From: Pomphorhynchus laevis
Taxonomy: Eukaryota > Acanthocephala > Palaeacanthocephala > Echinorhynchida > Pomphorhynchidae
Assembly: GCA_012934845.2 (NCBI GenBank)
Contig: WNNJ02000657.1
Coordinates: forward strand, 62,001-126,000
Reading direction: 5' to 3'
DNA: 64,000 nucleotides
The number at the start of each line of letters is the position of its first letter. Within the stretch, counting starts at the first letter, position 1. The translations under genes were made by a program, and so were the position numbers. Of the stretch, positions 23,505 to 34,350 are shown one piece after another. A model generated the notes under the pieces. That model searched no databases, was not told the origin of the DNA, and was given only the letters and a program-made list of their open reading frames with translations.

Positions 23505-23640
23505 AAAGACATCGCCAAACACTGTATATCATAAACAAAACGCATTAAATGTATCATCGGCGTATTTTAACAAGTTTAAATACATTTTTGATAAGCTGGT
23601 TGATTTGTATATTTCAAATATGAATTTGTATTTGCTTTTA
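23505..23640. repeat. 125-bp direct repeat right of Penelope-like copy 2
   Basis: Partner of 22485-22610, with the core CACTGTATATCATAAACAAA. Confidence 0.8.
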
Positions 23641-23730
23641 ACTTTTAAGTTTGATTAATGTTTTTTAAATAAAATTTGGGAAGAATAATATCATTATATA
23701 TTTTTATTAAATAAAATACATATTATCTTC

Positions 23731-24222
23731 GTAGTATGAATTCATATTTAATTATTTCCTACCGCAGCTGACGAAACGTAATTGACGAAACGTACATCAA
23801 ATGCGGATGGAGTTTTCAATTAAACATGCAAAATCCACCCTCATAATGGCAGGTTATTCTAATGACGTGTAGTTCTGTCAATTACAGTTGATCATTTACA
23901 CACCTTGATATTAGTGGACGTTTGATAACGAATGAATGACCATGCAACCATCCAAATTTAAACCGAAAAATATGACGTATCAAGTGACGTCAGACGTTGA
24001 ACACTGCTTGAATAATAGATATTTCACCCTTTATGATATACTGCTAGATGCCAGTATTTTTAACGGGAGAGACGGGCATTTTACGTAAAGTTCTTAATTA
24101 ATCTAACAAGGCGGGAGCACTTCGCAGTATAAATTCATATTTAATTATTTCTTACCGCAGCTGACGAAACGTAACTGGTGATGAGTACATCAAATGGGGA
24201 TGGAGTTTTCAATTAAACATGC
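23731..24222. repeat. Segment bounded by 100-bp direct repeats
   Basis: 23731-23830 and 24122-24222 are about 90 percent alike (both contain CCGCAGCTGACGAAACG and GGATGGAGTTTTCAATTAAA). The 290 bp between them is moderately G+C-rich and non-coding. This could be a small terminal-repeat element or a tandem duplication. Confidence 0.7.
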
Positions 24223-24415
24223 GATTATTCTATTCTTACTATCAATTATTGCTGTTTTATACGATGCAATATTTTTTCTTTTAAAGCTATTGCATTTATC
24301 AAACAAACTGATCATCATGAGAAAGTAATCTTATACAATGATATAAATTATTACAAAACAAAAATTAATATGATAATATTTTTTATAATATTTAATAATT
24401 ATAATTATTTTTTAG

Positions 24416-24481
24416 AATTCTCTCCGATTTTCAAGTACAAGCAAACTCTTCTGTGGTTCTTCCTTGTAATGTTTCATTGTT
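24416..24481 (+). CDS. 66-nt repeat exon 1
   Basis: First clear member of the mini-exon family. A strong acceptor (ATTATTTTTTAG) ends at 24415 and the donor GTGAGTACC begins at 24482. The exon enters with one codon base and leaves with two. It reads ILSDFQVQANSSVVLPCN then VSL, followed by a split Leu/Phe codon. NSS and NVS are N-glycosylation sequons. Family consensus: a hydrophobic residue split across the junction, then x-F-x-x-T-x-F-x-S-N-S-S-L-V-I-S-G-N-x-x-x. Because every exon is a multiple of three and in the same phase, any number can be skipped or duplicated without losing frame. I do not recognise the unit, and the role (secreted repeat glycoprotein) is inference. Confidence 0.6.
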
Positions 24482-26907
24482 GTGAGTACCTGTTAACTTT
24501 AAAAAACCATTACTTTTGTATAAAGTTGTTTGTATCACATGTTAGTGAAAATCATTCAATTATAAATATCGTGATTTATGTTTGTGAGTGCTCAATTCCT
24601 GGTTTTCTTAAAGAATGCTTATTTCTTAACTGAAAGCTTTATTTGGAAATGATGTTATACAATCGTATAATATTATAAAATACAACGCAATAATATAATT
24701 GCACAGTTTAAAACTATTATAACTTTTAGATTATGAGCGATTAAATTTTAGTTCGTCTATTACCCGCCAATAAAGTTCACGTAGACAGTTAAAATCACAC
24801 TTTAGTTCGAATCATCTACCATCGCAGAGCCAGCAAATACATGTTGTTTCATTGAACGCAAGGTTAATAATACAAATTTAGTTGCGAAATCAAGTAAAAC
24901 ACAGTTTGAAATGTAGTCATTAAAAATGTATCCTTCATCACTGACGACGAATTGAGCTAGATAAAATGAAGAATGTTTCCAGCCCAATTTATGTACAGGA
25001 TAAATTTCAATTTATCCAGCACAGATAAGGTAGACTTAAATTATCCCAATTTACTGCTTTATTTAATCTATGGGTAATAAAGTAGAAAACTCGCACGTAA
25101 TTAGATATTAAAGTCTCGTACAAAAATTTGACAAAATTATAATTTATATAACGTAAATTAATAAGTTTGAAGGGAATATTTTCTCAGTTTACATTGTTTA
25201 ATGTCTTGGATAAATCAACGAATAAGTCATGTGTATAGCCACAATTATTAGACGTATGATTAGTTTACTAATAAAAATTAAAGTGATTTGCGTCAATCTT
25301 TAATGACGAAAGCCGTATTGTTCATTTGGCAAAATATATTCGCTAAATGTAGCAAGTCCAGCAGTATGTTTAAAAGAAAATAACTTAAAGGATTGGTAAA
25401 TCATAGAGATACCTAATATATGAGTATACCTCTATTCTCGATGCCATTATAAAGCATTTTTATATTAAACGATTTTCAACTCAACGGATAATCACCACCT
25501 GTAAGGATGCTGTTTAACAACAACATGCAGTAATTCCCAAGTACACAAAAATATATCGTTGTGCTCTATAGATAATTGATCTGCACCAGTGTATTTGAAA
25601 CGTTTTAGAGGCTCGACAAATAACAATATCGCTTCTTTAACGGAACAGCATTGCCATTACGGCGAAAATATCAAAGCAGTAGCAATATTACTGCTTAAAT
25701 AGCAAAGCTATAATGAAAACTTTACTGCTGATTTTTAACTTTTCAATTAAGTATCTAAAGCTGAGCCCTTCATGAGTCTTCTAGTCGACTCTAATATATA
25801 TGATGCCTTAAACTTTATATAAGATTGACGATCACTACGAGACAACTTGATCAATTTGCTTCAAGCTATCACACCACATTTTGTGATTCCTAATGGTGGG
25901 TTCCATTGAGCAATTTATTTTACGATTTATTATACGATTATTTCTTTCGATCACATACCCATGTGTGATCTACAAGCTGTGATGTATGAAAAATTAAGAA
26001 ACATATGATCTGCTTCTATAAAAATTTGTTCGCGTAGTCGCTTATAAAATGACTAATTTCGACGACTAAATACTTAAGCACAGACGTTCTGTTTTTTTTT
26101 GCTAAAAAATGAATGCCGCCACTACTATTTTCTGAAAAATGAACATTTTGAACTGCATCTTAACTGTGGCATCAAAATATGAAAATACCAGGTAAATACA
26201 ACGAATGTAAATGAGGTCGGGTTTGAGCCAGAATTGTAACTTAAAATTACAGAAACGTTCTAATTGTTAGGTTTTATTATTTGTGTCACAATTAATATTT
26301 AAATTCTCTCATATTCTTCCCACGAGGTCGACATTCTGAATAATGTTCAAATGTTCACGTAAATCAAATTCTGTAAACCGCTTTTTAAAGCAATAAAGAA
26401 ATGCACAGTTTGATCTAGATATGCCAAGGTACGAGACTAAAATCTTAAATACGTCAACACGACGCTAGGTCATCACACTTGCACAAACAGTATTTTCTAA
26501 TAATGTAGAATCAAACTGACTGTAATAGTTTTCAAACCTAGGCCAAGTAGAAAGTGAAAACCTTGAACATTGACTAAAATAAGTAGGAATCTAAGATTAT
26601 CCTACACTTCAGTACTAGCCGCACTTGCTGATTCGATCTGAAAAGCATACGACAGTATTTTACCTTCACATGTTAAGAATCAGCCGTACAAATAATCTTC
26701 TCGTATAAAGAATCTTGACTAGCCCCGTAATATTATATAGCGTGCTGTTCAATCATCTTCCTTCAATTTGAGAAACAATAATATTCATATTATAAATATT
26801 ATCTTATATATTCTATATTAATAAAATAATAAAATATTTGAGTTAACCGTAAGTATTTATCAACACACTACTTATAAAATTATATAATTTGTTAATCCGT
26901 ACTTTAG
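24482..26907 (+). other. Intron-like AT-rich stretch
   Basis: It lies between two mini-exons. I see no coding frame, only unique AT-rich sequence with scattered G+C-richer patches. Confidence 0.45.
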
Positions 26908-26973
26908 ATCGTTTGAAATTATTCATTTTGAACCGTTCTCGTTACTGAATATTTCTGGTAATTCCAAGCACAT
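26908..26973 (+). CDS. 66-nt repeat exon 2
   Basis: Acceptor CGTACTTTAG, donor GTAAGTAGT at 26974. It reads SFEIIHFEPFSLLNISGN then SKH, open throughout, with a sequon NIS and the family's ISGN core. Confidence 0.65.
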
Positions 26974-27530
26974 GTAAGTAGTATATTTTTAAATTGACTA
27001 TTGATTGCTTTTTTAATCAATCTTTTTATAATTTCTCTTTTAATCATCATTAACATTTATTCGTGTATATGACGTCATCAATCGTAATTTGATGGAATAT
27101 TATTTTGTTATTTTGACAAGTACATCATCATAACTAAATAATTTAATATTATAACATAAAAATAATTAATATAGTAATTTTTATTTAATTAGTGATATAT
27201 TAGTTTTGTTGTCTTATAAAAATTTAAATATAATATTTGATATTAATAAAAAAAAACTCAATATTGCTTGCAGATAATTTCATAAACTAAGTTTATTCAA
27301 ATAAGTTTAATGTTAGGCATAATCAAAAGCTAATAAAGAAGCATATATATTGAAAAATGTCTTTATTGAAAAATGAAGACATTTCATTATTTCGAAAATA
27401 TTGAAAAATAAAAATTTTAATATTTTTAATAAAATTTCATATATTTCAATTAATAAACTCACTGAATACTCACTTGCTAATAATCAATATTTTAATTCCA
27501 AAATTTATTATCGATTTCGAATAATATATA

Positions 27531-27985
27531 ATTATATTATTAATTTATAATTAATATAAAAATAATATATAAGATTGTTATCATTGAAGCCAGACGCGTA
27601 AGAATTACGATAACAGTAGCAAGTACCGTTTGGTCATCACAATGACTCATCAGTGCCATATCCCTCCCACTACTGGATGCAGAGGAGGACTGGCAGATGA
27701 CACACGAGTCACGTGTATAAAGTTTCGTTTGCTATATAGATGTTTCGTTTGCTATATTGTTTATCCGATACATTTTATTATCCGATCCAACGTATTTCAT
27801 GCGGAATGGTCTCACTCTCTTTTGAGATTCATGATTTAAGTTAGCCGATATTCAAGAGACTTGCGCTGGCATTTGCCAGTGCTTTTGCTAATGATCCTAT
27901 TTGGTGAAGCAGAAGTGCGGGTTTAGCACTCAATGTGAAGTTATATTATTAATTTATAATTAATATAAAAATAATATATAAGAGT
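27531..27985. repeat. Segment bounded by 45-bp direct repeats
   Basis: TTATATTATTAATTTATAAT begins a 45-bp sequence found at 27531 and again at 27942. The DNA between is distinctly G+C-richer at 27590-27720 and holds a short hairpin (GCGCTGGC ATTT GCCAGTGC) near 27864. No product recognised. AGATGTTTCGTTTGCTATAT inside it recurs at 28384. Confidence 0.6.
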
Positions 27986-28249
27986 AATATTTAATTATAT
28001 ATAAAAATATTAATACTCACTGAAATTTCTTTCAAAATACCTAATTTCTTATCTTGATATCAAGATAACGAGAAACAAATAAAGTTTAAATATTTAAAAA
28101 CATCAAATAATATTAATAAATATAAATTGTCTTTTCTTTTAATTAAACATAGTGTCTTATTATAAATACATGATTAAAATGGAAATAATATTACATTATT
28201 ACCTCTTTATTCATCGGTCGATAAAAATGATTAGTTAATTCTTATACAG

Positions 28250-28311
28250 TTTAATAACACTGTGTTTCACTTTAACACTTCTCTGATTAGTTATGCTGGT
28301 ATCTCATATAT
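28250..28311 (+). pseudogene. Probable decayed repeat exon
   Basis: In the frame that ends two bases before 28312 it reads VFHFNTSLISYAGISY, clearly resembling the mini-exon unit. The donor is GCAAGTAGCTGTGAA, matching the GTAAGTAGCAGTGAA seen at other exons except for GC. The acceptor-bounded length is 62 nt, which would break the frame. So it is a relic, or it uses a different acceptor. Confidence 0.35.
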
Positions 28312-28449
28312 GCAAGTAGCTGTGAAAGTTAAACTAACCTATTATTCTATCAAAATATATTTTTATTTTAGTATTTCTTTACAGATGTTTCGTTTGCTAT
28401 ATTGTTTATCCGAAACATTTTTTTACTTTTTGCATGGATTTCCATTTTG

Positions 28450-28630
28450 CCTCTAAAGTTCTCGAGAGTTGGATCAAAGAAAATATGTTTTTTTTATATT
28501 TCGCTAACTTTTTTTAGCATATTCAAATGATGAACTTCAAGTAATTTTCTGAAGATTCTAACAGAGGTGAACAAAATATCAAAAATAATTTCTTCTTTCC
28601 TTTGATCCAGCTTTAATAATTATTTTCTAT
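28450..28630. repeat. Foldback hairpin element, family 1
   Basis: Arms contain GTTGGATCAAAGAAA and CTTTGATCCAGC with the shared AATTTTCTGAAGAT core, more decayed than the 58-kb copy. It lies downstream (sense) of Penelope copy 3. Confidence 0.65.
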
Positions 28631-28679
28631 AATTTTATAACATACTACTCTAATTTTATAACTTATAAAATTAACTTTA

Positions 28680-29200
28680 TTTTAATTTTATTTTCATAGT
28701 AAAATAAAATTAATGTTTAAATATTTGACGATCAGTTTTACTATTTTCTATTTGAAGGTATTTTTATATTATTTTTATAGGTATTTTTAAAATATTTAAA
28801 ATATGCATATATTAAATTATTTAAATGATTTTGAAGAAAACCAATGCTATTACTTATTCTGTCAATTATATTTTATATTATATGGTATGCATGAATGCTC
28901 ATGCAAAAATATGTTTCTTGTAAATTTAAATATGTCATCTTTACGATATAAATTAATAGTAGTTTTAGTTAATGTTAATTTAATGTTCATATCTAGATAT
29001 ACACCTTCTTTATCATTAATATTGGTTTTGTTAAGAATAAGGCTTTCTGGATAAATGTGCTCACTAATTGAATAAAAATTATTAGAATTAAATACACATA
29101 TCATCAATGTATCGAAACATATATTTCATATATTTATATTGTTTAGATTTAGTTTTTACACAGTTATGAACAAATTCATATTCTATAAAGCTTAAAACAA
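28680..29200 (-). mobile_element. Penelope-like element copy 3, reverse transcriptase fragment
   Basis: The minus-strand frame 29107-28862 reads ICVFNSNNFYSISEHIYPES and then the same LNKTNINDKEGVYL and RKDDIFKF blocks as copy 2. A second, shorter copy of part of this sequence lies directly to the right at about 29240-29390. The 5-prime and 3-prime parts are absent. Confidence 0.65.
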
Positions 29201-29239
29201 GTCAGCTATAATTGGGTTACATTATCCCTATACATTGGG

Positions 29240-29390
29240 ATATATTTATTAAATATGTCATCTTTACGATATAAATTAATAGTAGTTTTAGTTAATGTTA
29301 ATTAAATTTTTATATCCAGATATATACCTTCTTTATCATTCATATTGGTTTTGTTAAGAATAAAGTTACCTGTATGTATATATGTTCGCT
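29240..29390 (-). repeat. Partial duplicate of Penelope-like RT segment
   Basis: It repeats about 150 bp of 28920-29070 (sharing TCTTTACGATATAAATTAAT) with scattered differences. From 29391 to 29684 there is only A+T-rich sequence with TTATATTATA runs. Confidence 0.7.
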
Positions 29391-29684
29391 TATTAGTTTT
29401 ATTAATATTAGTTTTTTATTTATTTACAATATTAGTTTTATTGAGAAAATAAAACTAAATGATAATATTAGATATTGATATTATATTGTATTATATTATA
29501 TTATAATATTATATTATATTATATTGATACTAAATGATAATATCTAATATTACAATATTAGATAATTTATATATAGAGTGGCATATATTAATGTAAACTG
29601 AAATAATACTACATTTTTTGTGTGAATAAGAAAAAACATACTGTACACGTATTTTCTTACGTTCATGTAACATATTTCGTTCAG

Positions 29685-29750
29685 AGAATTTCACAATACT
29701 ACTGTCATGTCACTCCCATTGCTGGATATTAATAATAAAAGTCATACACT
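29685..29750 (+). CDS. 66-nt repeat exon 3
   Basis: Acceptor ATTTCGTTCAG, donor GTAAGTAAT at 29751. It reads EFHNTTVMSLPLLDINNK then SHT, with sequons NTT and NKS. More divergent at the SGN core than the 32-kb exons, but identical in length and phase. Confidence 0.6.
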
Positions 29751-29829
29751 GTAAGTAATTAACAACTATTATTTTAATATTACAAATTCTTAATTTTTGG
29801 CATTTACTTCATAAAAATCAATCTATTGT

Positions 29830-30180
29830 ATTTATAACAATAGATCTGGATCTAGCAGGATCCAGATCAGTAGCTACGGAAACTGAAGGCAGAAAGAGAA
29901 TAAAGTACGATGGAATTTCATCACTAGGAATGGATTTCATTCCCATAGCCATCGAAATTACTGGTGCGATGAGCAAGGAAACATCTAACCTCCTCCTTTT
30001 GCTCAGCAAAAAGCTTCGCCGATTTGTAGACGACCCCGGGTTGGCTCCTTCCAATGCAACGCATAAGTACTGCCATACAAATTGGCAATGGTGCATCAGT
30101 TCTGGCCTTGCTTACAGAACACTGAATGCAATTGAACGCCTACATCACAAAGACATAAAGTTTTTCATTTTGCTTGCACA
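29830..30180 (+). mobile_element. RLE-type retrotransposon, C-terminal fragment (copy 4)
   Basis: It reads GRKRIKYDGISSLGMDFIPI and then AIEITGAMSKETSNLLLLL. This matches the K-Y...F-x-P-I-A-I-E-T-x-G block at the end of RLE-type retrotransposon proteins. About 110 codons remain open. Because these elements insert with 5-prime truncation, a short 3-prime piece like this is expected. Confidence 0.55.
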
Positions 30181-30588
30181 TTATTGTAATTTTTATTGTT
30201 TTTTTCCTGTTATATAAATTTAAATAAATTAAAATGCAAAACTATATATGTTATTTTATACATATATTTTAAATCGTATAATTCACTAATCATTTTAATA
30301 AAATAATACTTTTGTTATTATACTAATTGATGTAGTTGAGACTGCTGATTTAGAATTTAAAGATGGCTTGTGATAATTCATTAATAGCGGCTAACGTTAA
30401 TAATGAAACTAAAGATGATACATGCTTATTGAAAAGGAAATCATAATTTTATAACTAAAATTAAAAAAACTCAAAAGTGCACATGTGCATTAAATTTTTA
30501 TATTATAAACAGATTGGGGAGCAATTGTATAAAAAATGTTGAGAAAATTGCTGTTTTAAAAATGTTGGGTAAGCTGTAAAAAATTTAA

Positions 30589-30738
30589 AGACTTCCTGAA
30601 CGAGCAGTGGATGCCTTAAGTAGTTTGACGAATGATATCTCTGCTGTCACCAATTTTATGGCTTTGAAGAACAAAGTGCCACGTGGCATATACGACCAGG
30701 CTAACTGGTCATCAATTCTACCTTTACCATTTGATTGA
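30589..30738 (+). CDS. Short unrecognised frame
   Basis: A 49-codon stop-free stretch reading LPERAVDALSSLTNDISAV then TNFMALKNKVPRGIY, with a codon choice more protein-like than its surroundings. No ATG at its start. It may be an exon or a transposon fragment. Confidence 0.2.
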   Translation, partial: RLPERAVDALSSLTNDISAVTNFMALKNKVPRGIYDQANWSSILPLPFD

Positions 30739-30833
30739 TTTTTTTGTCGTGTGTAATCGGCTTAAACCATTAGGACCAAGTCTGTACATAATAATAAATA
30801 TATAATAAATAACTTTTAATTTTAAATAGTTGA

Positions 30834-30965
30834 TAATGATCCATTATTAATAAATAATTATAGGATCTTCAGAAAATTACAAATGTAATTATCTGAAGAT
30901 GCGAACAGAGATTAGCTAAATATCAAATAAAACTTTCCTCCTTTCTTTGATCTAGCAATCTAATA
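30834..30965. repeat. Foldback hairpin element, family 1, shortened copy
   Basis: Begins with ATGATCCATTATTAATAAATA like the 21.7-kb copy. It has the inverted GGATCTTCAGAAAATTAC / GTAATTATCTGAAGAT core and ends in CTTTGATCTAGC. Confidence 0.65.
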
Positions 30966-31042
30966 ATTCTTTAAAATAATTTTACCACACTTTTTACTTT
31001 TTACTTTCGTTCTCATAGAATTGATAATTTTGTAATATTTAG

Positions 31043-31108
31043 AGAGATGCACAATAATGTCAACAAAACAAATTCTTCACTTGTTTTCTTTGGTAACTTT
31101 ACAGGAAT
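31043..31108 (+). CDS. 66-nt repeat exon 4
   Basis: Acceptor TTTGTAATATTTAG, donor GTAAGTAGC at 31109. It reads EMHNNVNKTNSSLVFFGN then FTG. The NSSLV and GN positions match the consensus exactly. Sequons NSS and NFT. From 31109 to 32400 no further exon was found. That AT-rich stretch reads as intron. Confidence 0.7.
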
Positions 31109-32446
31109 GTAAGTAGCACTGGATGTTATACCGATTAGTCTTCAAAGTTTTTTCTCTAACGATGTTGTTGAGGGATACAAATAATTACATTTAGTTACCT
31201 TTCTAATTTCTTATGGATTATGTGAAATTCTAGAACTTTGTTAATATTTGTCAGCTGTCTAGTAAAAACTTCTTTATTGATTGTTAGATATCGGTTTATC
31301 GATTTTAAGCATCAGTGAAACACTTTTTCGAAGTGTTTGTCTTAAATTTAGGATTTAATTTAAGGATAAATAATGTTCTAGATACTCTGTTAAAGACGCT
31401 TAACCATTTTGATTTAAAATATTTGAGTTAATTGTGTCACAATAAACGATCAAAGAACTTATTGCCATCAATCAAATATCTAAAACATTATAACAATTTG
31501 ATATAAATTAGAACATTAATGCAATCAAATCAGTTGTTGAACTAGATGCTCAGTTGAGATATGCTTATAATACATGTCATGGTAATTTATAAACTTAAAC
31601 TAAAAAATAAATATTGCAATTTTTTCTTAAATATTTAGTAAAGCTGATTAGATCTTTCTCGAAAAAACAAAAATAAGCTAAAATCGTGATTAAAAAATCG
31701 CGGTATTACAATTGAGTTGATTTATAAATTTGATATATTGCTAAAAACTTTAATTACATCATTTGCTAATTGTGAAAGTTATCAAATTACACAATATTTC
31801 AAAAAAGACAATTTTTTAATTTTAATGTTATAATCATTTAAATATGATTCTTTACTATTAAAAGTTAAAATCGAACTATTAGTTACCGAATCCTACAATG
31901 ATTCGGTGTTGTGAACGAAAATTATTCTACAACTCAACATTTATAAACCACAAATTAGATAAAATCATAATATATTTTATTGAGAGCTTTTGTAGTTAGA
32001 TTATTCAAAATAAACCTTTGAATAAAACACTCTATAAAATATTATCGGTATGATTGCTATAAGGTTAGTAACATATAATCCTAACTGTTGTAATAATTTC
32101 ATTAACAATTCTGATTTATAACGTTGAGTAGTTTATTTAATTTTATATGTAAAATACTAAATAATAAGATTAAAACTGTTTTTGTATTGCAGCATCTAGT
32201 TTTTTAATTAATTTGAATGACTTTTAATAAAGCACTAACAAAAATACATTTGCTTGTTTCGCTATGATGTAAACAACGTTTAATTTGATTTAACTATTAC
32301 TTTTTTAAATGCTAATAACAATTCTGTGTTATAACGTTGTGCGTATTGTTTAATTCTATATTAAAAAAATGTCAAAATTATTAGATAGTAATTGTTCTTA
32401 AACGCAAATCCTACATTTTTACATTTATATAACTTTTAATGTTTAG

Positions 32447-32512
32447 TACGTTCTTCGATACGAAGTGCGATATAAACTCTTCAATGGTTATTTCTGGTAA
32501 TTCTCATTCAAT
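32447..32512 (+). CDS. 66-nt repeat exon 5
   Basis: Acceptor AACTTTTAATGTTTAG, donor GTAAGTAGCAGTG. It reads TFFDTKCDINSSMVISGN then SHS, with sequon NSS. Identical in sequence to exons 6 and 9. Confidence 0.75.
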
Positions 32513-32619
32513 GTAAGTAGCAGTGAAGTTCAAGTTTATTTTTGTGTTATATTTTATCATGTTTTTGTTCAAATATGTGTTAACTTTTTTGATTATGTTT
32601 ATCTCAGCACAATTCTCTG

Positions 32620-32671
<52 letters not shown>
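32620..32671. repeat. (AT)n microsatellite in an intron
   Basis: About 25 AT units. The matching place in the duplicate at 45 kb has about 35 units. The apparent Ile-Tyr frames across both are artefacts. Confidence 0.95.
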
Positions 32672-32673
<2 letters not shown>

Positions 32674-33016
32674 TTAAATATATTAGTATATATAGGGAAT
32701 TAATATTATATTCTTTGATATTATCTTGGAATTTAATATAAATTACCTGATAATGATGATATATTTTATATTGCTACAGTTTTTATGGTAAGAAAGTTTT
32801 GAATTTCTTTATATAAGTTCTTGAAAAAGATACATTTGTTTTGCTATAGTGTAAGTAACGTTAAATTTTGAATTAACAATCATTTTAAACGTTAATAGCG
32901 AAATTGTTATAATATTGTTCGAATTGTTTAATTCAGTATTTAAAAATGTTAAAATAATTAGTTGTAATTTCAAGCAACACATACGTTAATATATTTATTT
33001 AGTTTTTAATGTTTAG

Positions 33017-33082
33017 TACGTTCTTCGATACGAAGTGCGATATAAACTCTTCAATGGTTATTTCTGGTAATTCTCATTCAAT
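33017..33082 (+). CDS. 66-nt repeat exon 6
   Basis: Same acceptor, donor and 66-nt sequence as exon 5, 504 bp of intron later. Two identical exons in decaying intron surroundings suggest a recent duplication or gene conversion. Confidence 0.75.
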
Positions 33083-33554
33083 GTAAGTAGCAGTGAAGTT
33101 CAAGTTTATTTTTGTGCTATATTGTATCATGTTTTTGTTTAAATATTTGTTAACTTTTTTGATTATGTTTATCTCAGCACAATTCTCTGATAATATATTA
33201 TATATTAATTTAATATATAAATATATTATAGGGAAGTAATATTATATTCTTTGATATTATCTTGGAATTTAATATAAATTACCTGATAATAATGATATAT
33301 TTTATGTTGTTAACGTTTTTATGGTAAGAAAGTTTTGAATTTCTTTATATAAGTTCCTGAAAAATACTTTTGCTTGTAATGCTATGATGTAAGTAAAGTT
33401 TAATTTTGAATTAACAATCATTTTAAATTCTAATAACAATTTTGTAATAAAATTGTTCGAATTGTTTAATTCAGTATTTAAAAATGTTAAAATAATTAGT
33501 TCTTATTTCAAGCAACACATACGGTGATATATTTATTTAGTTTTTAATGTTTAG

Positions 33555-33620
33555 AAAGGTCTTCGATATTAATTTGGATATACATTCTTTAAAAGTTATT
33601 TTCGCTAATGTTCATTTTTT
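33555..33620 (+). CDS. 66-nt repeat exon 7
   Basis: Acceptor TTTTTAATGTTTAG, donor GTAAGTAGC. It reads KVFDINLDIHSLKVIFAN then VHF, with no sequon. It has kept phase and length despite differing at about half its codons from exon 6. Confidence 0.7.
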
Positions 33621-33700
33621 GTAAGTAGCATAACATAGCATCTACGAAAATAAATAAATTAAAATGCATATGAAATTTGTTTATTGTTTCCACTGATATA

Positions 33701-33780
33701 GAGGTCGGGTTATTGAGGCAGTGCTCTTACGAACTTGATAAAGTATCACTGCCCTGAGTGGCCGATCTGACTTTTAGTTC
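33701..33780 (+). ncRNA. Hairpin-forming repeat of unknown function
   Basis: A G+C-richer segment with nested complements: GGTCGG pairs with CCGATC (one G-T) and GGCAGTG with CACTGCC around a 24-nt loop. A copy at 46160-46240 keeps the outer stem (GATCGG/CCGATC). It could be a small structured RNA or simply part of the duplicated intron. Confidence 0.25.
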
Positions 33781-33995
33781 AGAAAATCTTAAGCGTTCCT
33801 TAGCAAGATAGATAATTAACATTTTCAAAAATTAAAATTAGCATTTTCAGAAATTAAAATTTAAAATGACAAAATTTATGTAATGCTGTGCGAATTGTTT
33901 AATGCAATATTTTAAAAATGCAGAAATAATCAGATAGTAATTGTTCTCCAACGCACCTTCTACTTTAATATATTAAAATAGTTTTTTACGTTTAG

Positions 33996-34061
33996 ATCGT
34001 TCTACGATACTTACTTTGATGTATATTCTTCAATAGTTATTTGTGCTAATATTCGTTATAT
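33996..34061 (+). CDS. 66-nt repeat exon 8
   Basis: Acceptor TTTTTTACGTTTAG, donor GTAAGTAACAGTG. It reads SFYDTYFDVYSSIVICAN then IRY. It is the last of four exons spaced by introns of 504, 472 and 375 bp, the densest part of the array. Confidence 0.7.
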
Positions 34062-34350
34062 GTAAGTAACAGTGTAGTTTGAATATTATGTTTGTATCAG
34101 AATTTAATAGAAATTTCCTGTGAACTTTTTGTTTATTTTTACAATGCAATTCAGAGTGTTCTTCCGAATTTATAAGGATCTTGTTTAAATTCTAACAAGA
34201 TTACCTTTGTCATTTTTGACAAGATCGCTTTTATTTTACACTTTTGACAAGTGTAACCCAAATCATTATGATATTAACCCATATCATTCTATGAAGAAAT
34301 TGTAAGAAATTTCAAAACTTATACAATAGAAGAACATATCGTGTTTTTAA

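Larger units (their letters stand above)
32405..33850 (+). repeat. Segmental duplication, left copy, carrying repeat exons 5-7
   Basis: It matches 44885-46290 along most of its length, including the exons, the intervening introns, an (AT)n run and a closing hairpin-like segment. Differences are small in the first 600 bp and larger later, and one region has been replaced. Confidence 0.85.

Noticed and set aside
24795-24830. tRNA-like GTTCGAATC box
   Set aside because: No matching A box, arms or acceptor stem at the proper distances.
32523-32741. Open frame with a run of Ile-Tyr residues (also at 44999-45238)
   Set aside because: It is a translation of the (AT)n microsatellite and flanking intron. 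The two copies are explained by the segmental duplication.
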